In this document: positions 5,798 to 7,639 of the stretch, in pieces
Layout of the letters: each line of letters starts with the position of its first letter
Position numbering within the stretch: the first letter of the stretch is position 1
Assembly (NCBI GenBank): GCA_030605895.1
Contig: JAUWHL010000280.1
Span: forward strand, 1-7,639
Direction of reading: 5' to 3'
DNA from: Promethearchaeota archaeon
Lineage (GTDB): Archaea > Asgardarchaeota > Lokiarchaeia > Sigyniarchaeales > SOKP01
Length of the DNA stretch: 7,639 nucleotides
Position numbers and translations under genes: made by a program
Notes under the pieces: model-generated
Database searches by the model: none
The model's input: the letters and a program-made list of their open reading frames with translations, nothing else
What the model was told of the DNA's origin: nothing

Positions 5798-7174
5798 TTA
5801 TAAAGTAAGTTGTTCGAATCTGGCCTGGAAAAACCTTAAATGCGTAGGTTCAAAAACCATTTTTAAACCTGTTATTGAATCCCTTTTCTTGTAAAGTCTT
5901 ATTATTGATTCTGCCGTGTACTCCATATGAGTATTAGTGTACACTCTTCGAGGAATTGTTAACCTAACTAATTCCAATTCTGGAAAAATGTTTTCTCCAG
6001 TATCCTTATCCCGTCCCTTTGACACAGCACCACGTTCCATACTTCTTACTGCTGAATCTTCATAAATTGCAGCTGAAAGAGTTTGTGCTGGCCATTGGTC
6101 TCGTGGAAGGTGAGGTAAGAACTTTAAGGCATCGAGAAAAACCCCATGACTTCCAATTGGTTGTACTATAGAAACACCCGCTTTCATCAATAACTCGCCT
6201 AAATAGCGTACTTGATTTATGCGATATTTCAAATATTCATATTGGGCGCCTTCTCGTAAGCCGCGAGCAACTGCTTCCATATCTCGACCAGCCATACCCC
6301 CATATGTATGAAGCCCTTCGAATAAAACAACCATCCCCCTTGTGTAATCGAATATATCTTTACTATGTGTAGCTAAAAATCCACCCATATTAACTAAGCA
6401 ATCCTTTTTCGCGCTATATATGCATCCATCTGAATAACTCATCATCTCTCTGAGAATGTCAATTATAGGTTTATTTTCATAACCTTTTTCTCGTTCTCTA
6501 ATAAAATAAGCATTTTCACTTGACCTAGTTGCATCGAATATGATCCTTAGTTTATATTCATCACAGAATTCTTTTAAATCTCTTAAATTCTGCATTGAGA
6601 CTGGTTGTCCTCCACTCAAATTTACATTCATTTCTACATTTACAAAAGCAATCTTTTCAATGCCGTATTCATCTATAAATGCTTGGAGTTTTTTTAAATC
6701 CATATTTCCCTTAAAAGGGTGTAAATTTTGTGGATCATGAGCCTCATCAATTATAGCATCAACCATAGTTCCTCCTGCTAATTCCACATGAGCTTTGGAG
6801 GTTGTGAAGTACATGTTTCTTGGAACAATTTGTCCTTGCTTCGTAAGATGACTATACATTAAATGTTCAGCACCACGTCCTTGATGAGTAGGTACAACAT
6901 ATTTATACCCTAAAATATCTTGTATTGTTTTTTCAAGGTTATAAAAGTTTTTACTGCCTGCGTACGCCTCATCTCCGAGCATCATTCCCGCCCATTGGTT
7001 ATCTGACATCGCAGTAGTTCCAGAATCTGTTAATAAATCAATAAATACATCATCAGAATAAAGCAAAAATGTATTAAATCCGGCTTCTCTAATTGCTTCT
7101 TTTCTTCTCTTTTCGGATGGTATTTTAACATGTTCAACCATCTTAATCTTAAAAGGTTCAACAGGTCCATTCAT
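5798..7174 (-). CDS. tpl: Tyrosine phenol-lyase (beta-tyrosinase)
   Basis: PLP-dependent beta-eliminating lyase, L-tyrosine to phenol, pyruvate and ammonia; cytosolic, a tetramer in known members. The 458 residues compare with 456 in the Citrobacter freundii enzyme, and recognised active-site positions fall at the same numbers: K257 in SAKKD (PLP lysine), K256, Y71 in DEAYAGS, R100 and Q98 (HQGRG), F123, N185, D214 and R217 (FDATR), S254 and R404 (VRLTIP). Residues that set TPL apart from tryptophanase are also TPL-like: T124 (Asp in E. coli tryptophanase) and R381 in SMERG (Ile there). F36, T49, M379 and F448 are kept; Met288 of the bacterial enzyme is Leu here, and there is a short extra C-terminal tail. 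The ATG follows GAGGGAG by 7 nt, a strong ribosome site. The gene stands alone, with no adjacent tyrosine permease. Tryptophanase is the alternative, but the residues argue against it. Confidence 0.93.
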   Translation of the reverse strand: MNGPVEPFKIKMVEHVKIPSEKRRKEAIREAGFNTFLLYSDDVFIDLLTDSGTTAMSDNQWAGMMLGDEAYAGSKNFYNLEKTIQDILGYKYVVPTHQGRGAEHLMYSHLTKQGQIVPRNMYFTTSKAHVELAGGTMVDAIIDEAHDPQNLHPFKGNMDLKKLQAFIDEYGIEKIAFVNVEMNVNLSGGQPVSMQNLRDLKEFCDEYKLRIIFDATRSSENAYFIREREKGYENKPIIDILREMMSYSDGCIYSAKKDCLVNMGGFLATHSKDIFDYTRGMVVLFEGLHTYGGMAGRDMEAVARGLREGAQYEYLKYRINQVRYLGELLMKAGVSIVQPIGSHGVFLDALKFLPHLPRDQWPAQTLSAAIYEDSAVRSMERGAVSKGRDKDTGENIFPELELVRLTIPRRVYTNTHMEYTAESIIRLYKKRDSITGLKMVFEPTHLRFFQARFEQLTL

Positions 7175-7181
7175 AATTATA

Positions 7182-7188
7182 CTCCCTC
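7182..7188 (-). promoter_or_regulatory. strong ribosome binding site of the tyrosine phenol-lyase gene
   Basis: On the minus strand this reads GAGGGAG, 7 nt before the ATG at 7174. It fixes the start of the gene and is one of only two clear Shine-Dalgarno sites in the window. Confidence 0.75.
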
Positions 7189-7210
7189 AAAAAATTATTC
7201 ATTTAATTAG

Positions 7211-7220
7211 ATAATTATAA
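7211..7220 (-). promoter_or_regulatory. possible TATA box of the tyrosine phenol-lyase gene
   Basis: Minus-strand TTATAATTAT lies about 37-46 nt upstream of the ATG. A start site about 25 nt downstream would leave a leader just long enough to hold the ribosome site at 7182-7188. The box is plausible by spacing but weak in such A/T-rich DNA. Confidence 0.3.
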
Positions 7221-7425
7221 CACAACTGAAAAATATTTCTGTAATGAGTTGCCCATTTGTTTCCCCTACAAATACAATAATGACCAGAATTAATAATTGA
7301 GAAAAAATGCAGAAGAATAGACTTGAAAGCTAATAATTACTGAAATGTAAATTTTGTCTGTTAAATTTCTCACTCTAATTTAATGAAATATATTAATTCT
7401 AAAAAATTCAAAATCATAATTAAAA

Positions 7426-7443
7426 TTTAATTTTTAAATTAAA
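7426..7443. repeat. perfect A/T-only palindrome upstream of the condensing-enzyme gene
   Basis: Arms TTTAATTT (7426-7433) and AAATTAAA (7436-7443) are exact reverse complements separated by TT. The palindrome ends 17 nt before the ATG and 2 nt before the ribosome site, a position where a bound repressor or a small hairpin could control initiation. Made of A and T only, it could also be chance. Confidence 0.4.
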
Positions 7444-7445
7444 AA

Positions 7446-7450
7446 GGGAG
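7446..7450 (+). promoter_or_regulatory. ribosome binding site of the HMG-CoA-synthase-family gene
   Basis: GGGAG placed 10 nt before the ATG at 7461. It is a clear purine-rich Shine-Dalgarno and sets the start codon of the partial gene. Confidence 0.65.
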
Positions 7451-7460
7451 AAAAATAAAA

Positions 7461-7639
7461 ATGATAGGAATTAAGTCTTATGGTGCCTATTTGCCAAGGT
7501 ATTTATTACCTAGGGATTTAGTTGCTAAGGCTTGGGATTTTCCGTCTATGCCTGGTACTAAAGCACTAGCTAGTGCTGATGAAGACAGCATTACAATGGG
7601 AGTTGAGGCCGGTTTGGATTGTTTATATGGAATTGACCC
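7461..7639 (+). CDS. HMG-CoA synthase-family condensing enzyme (3' end missing)
   Basis: Only the first 59 codons are in the window. The start MIGIKSYGAYLPRYLL followed by an aspartate/valine/alanine/lysine helix, then SADEDSITMGVEA (about 42-54), is characteristic of archaeal and bacterial members of the HMG-CoA synthase / KAS III-like thiolase-fold family. In this family the N-terminal strand GIxxYGAYxPR is followed by a DEDxxTMxVEA helix. The catalytic Cys, His and Asn would lie further downstream, outside the window. True archaeal HMG-CoA synthase makes HMG-CoA from acetyl-CoA and acetoacetyl-CoA for isoprenoid lipids. The relatives with SYGAYLPR and a short PGTKALA segment are usually annotated only as HMG-CoA-synthase family and may act in other acyl-CoA chemistry, often next to a DUF35 OB-fold gene. 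Which of these it is cannot be decided from the visible part. Confidence 0.82.
   Translation, partial: MIGIKSYGAYLPRYLLPRDLVAKAWDFPSMPGTKALASADEDSITMGVEAGLDCLYGID

Larger units (their letters stand above)
7175..7460. promoter_or_regulatory. 286-nt divergent intergenic region
   Basis: A/T-rich spacer between the leftward tyrosine phenol-lyase and the rightward condensing-enzyme gene, the longest non-coding stretch in the window. Its two ends hold the ribosome sites and TATA-like boxes listed separately; a further TATA-like AAATATATT at 7386-7394 could serve the rightward gene. In the middle (about 7225-7380) I see no tRNA, no riboswitch-like conserved stretch, and no reading frame longer than a few codons. 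Confidence 0.5.

Noticed and set aside
6540..6740. 66-codon plus-strand frame inside the tyrosine phenol-lyase gene
   Set aside because: It is antisense to the conserved N185 and D214 regions, with no independent support.
5798..7174. Assignment as tryptophanase
   Set aside because: T124 and R381 are the tyrosine phenol-lyase residues; tryptophanase has Asp and Ile at the aligned places.
7225..7380. Possible small RNA or riboswitch between the divergent genes
   Set aside because: No stable GC-containing stem or recognisable aptamer core is evident by eye, and A/T-rich pairing alone is not evidence.
1..7639. Defence island, CRISPR array, mobile element or prophage
   Set aside because: No repeat-spacer pattern, transposase, integrase, terminal inverted repeat or phage gene is visible; every sizeable frame is accounted for by metabolic, transport or unassigned cellular genes.

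Overview
The window is a low-GC, gene-dense stretch (eight genes, one cut at each edge) with short intergenic gaps and no RNA gene, mobile element, integrase, CRISPR array or phage gene that I can see. Low GC, TATA-like A/T boxes upstream of several genes, a mixture of genes with and without Shine-Dalgarno sequences, an archaeal-style HMG-CoA-synthase/thiolase-fold gene at the right edge, and a 349-residue protein of a kind I associate with Lokiarchaeia-type (Asgard) genomes together suggest an archaeon, probably of the Asgard group. That assignment is an inference, not something the sequence proves.

Layout. (1) 1-2010, plus strand: the 3' part of a PLP-dependent serine/threonine dehydratase or serine-racemase-like enzyme, followed 3 nt later by a 424-residue HD-domain protein. 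(2) 2031-4129, minus strand, converging on the HD gene: a mandelate-racemase-subgroup enolase-superfamily enzyme, then a ten-helix auxin-efflux-carrier (AEC) family permease. (3) 4130-4253: a divergent A/T-rich control region. (4) 4254-5794, plus strand: an unrecognised 349-residue protein with a possible longin-like N-terminus and a beta-rich C-terminus, followed 14 nt later by a GNAT acetyltransferase. (5) 5798-7174, minus strand, convergent with only 3 nt between stops: a full-length tyrosine phenol-lyase that keeps nearly every active-site residue of the bacterial enzyme at identical numbering. (6) 7175-7460: a divergent A/T-rich control region. (7) 7461-7639, plus strand: the first 59 codons of an HMG-CoA-synthase-family condensing enzyme.

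How the genes may work together. Two PLP enzymes, one at each side, release ammonia and 2-oxo acids from amino acids (serine/threonine and tyrosine), which fits an amino-acid-fermenting heterotroph. The enolase-superfamily enzyme and the adjacent carboxylate-type permease look like a small hydroxy-acid uptake or export and conversion unit. The condensing enzyme at the right edge would act on acyl-CoA. The 349-residue protein does not belong to this metabolic theme and is the least explained gene. No defence, secretion or otherwise clearly new multi-gene system is visible.
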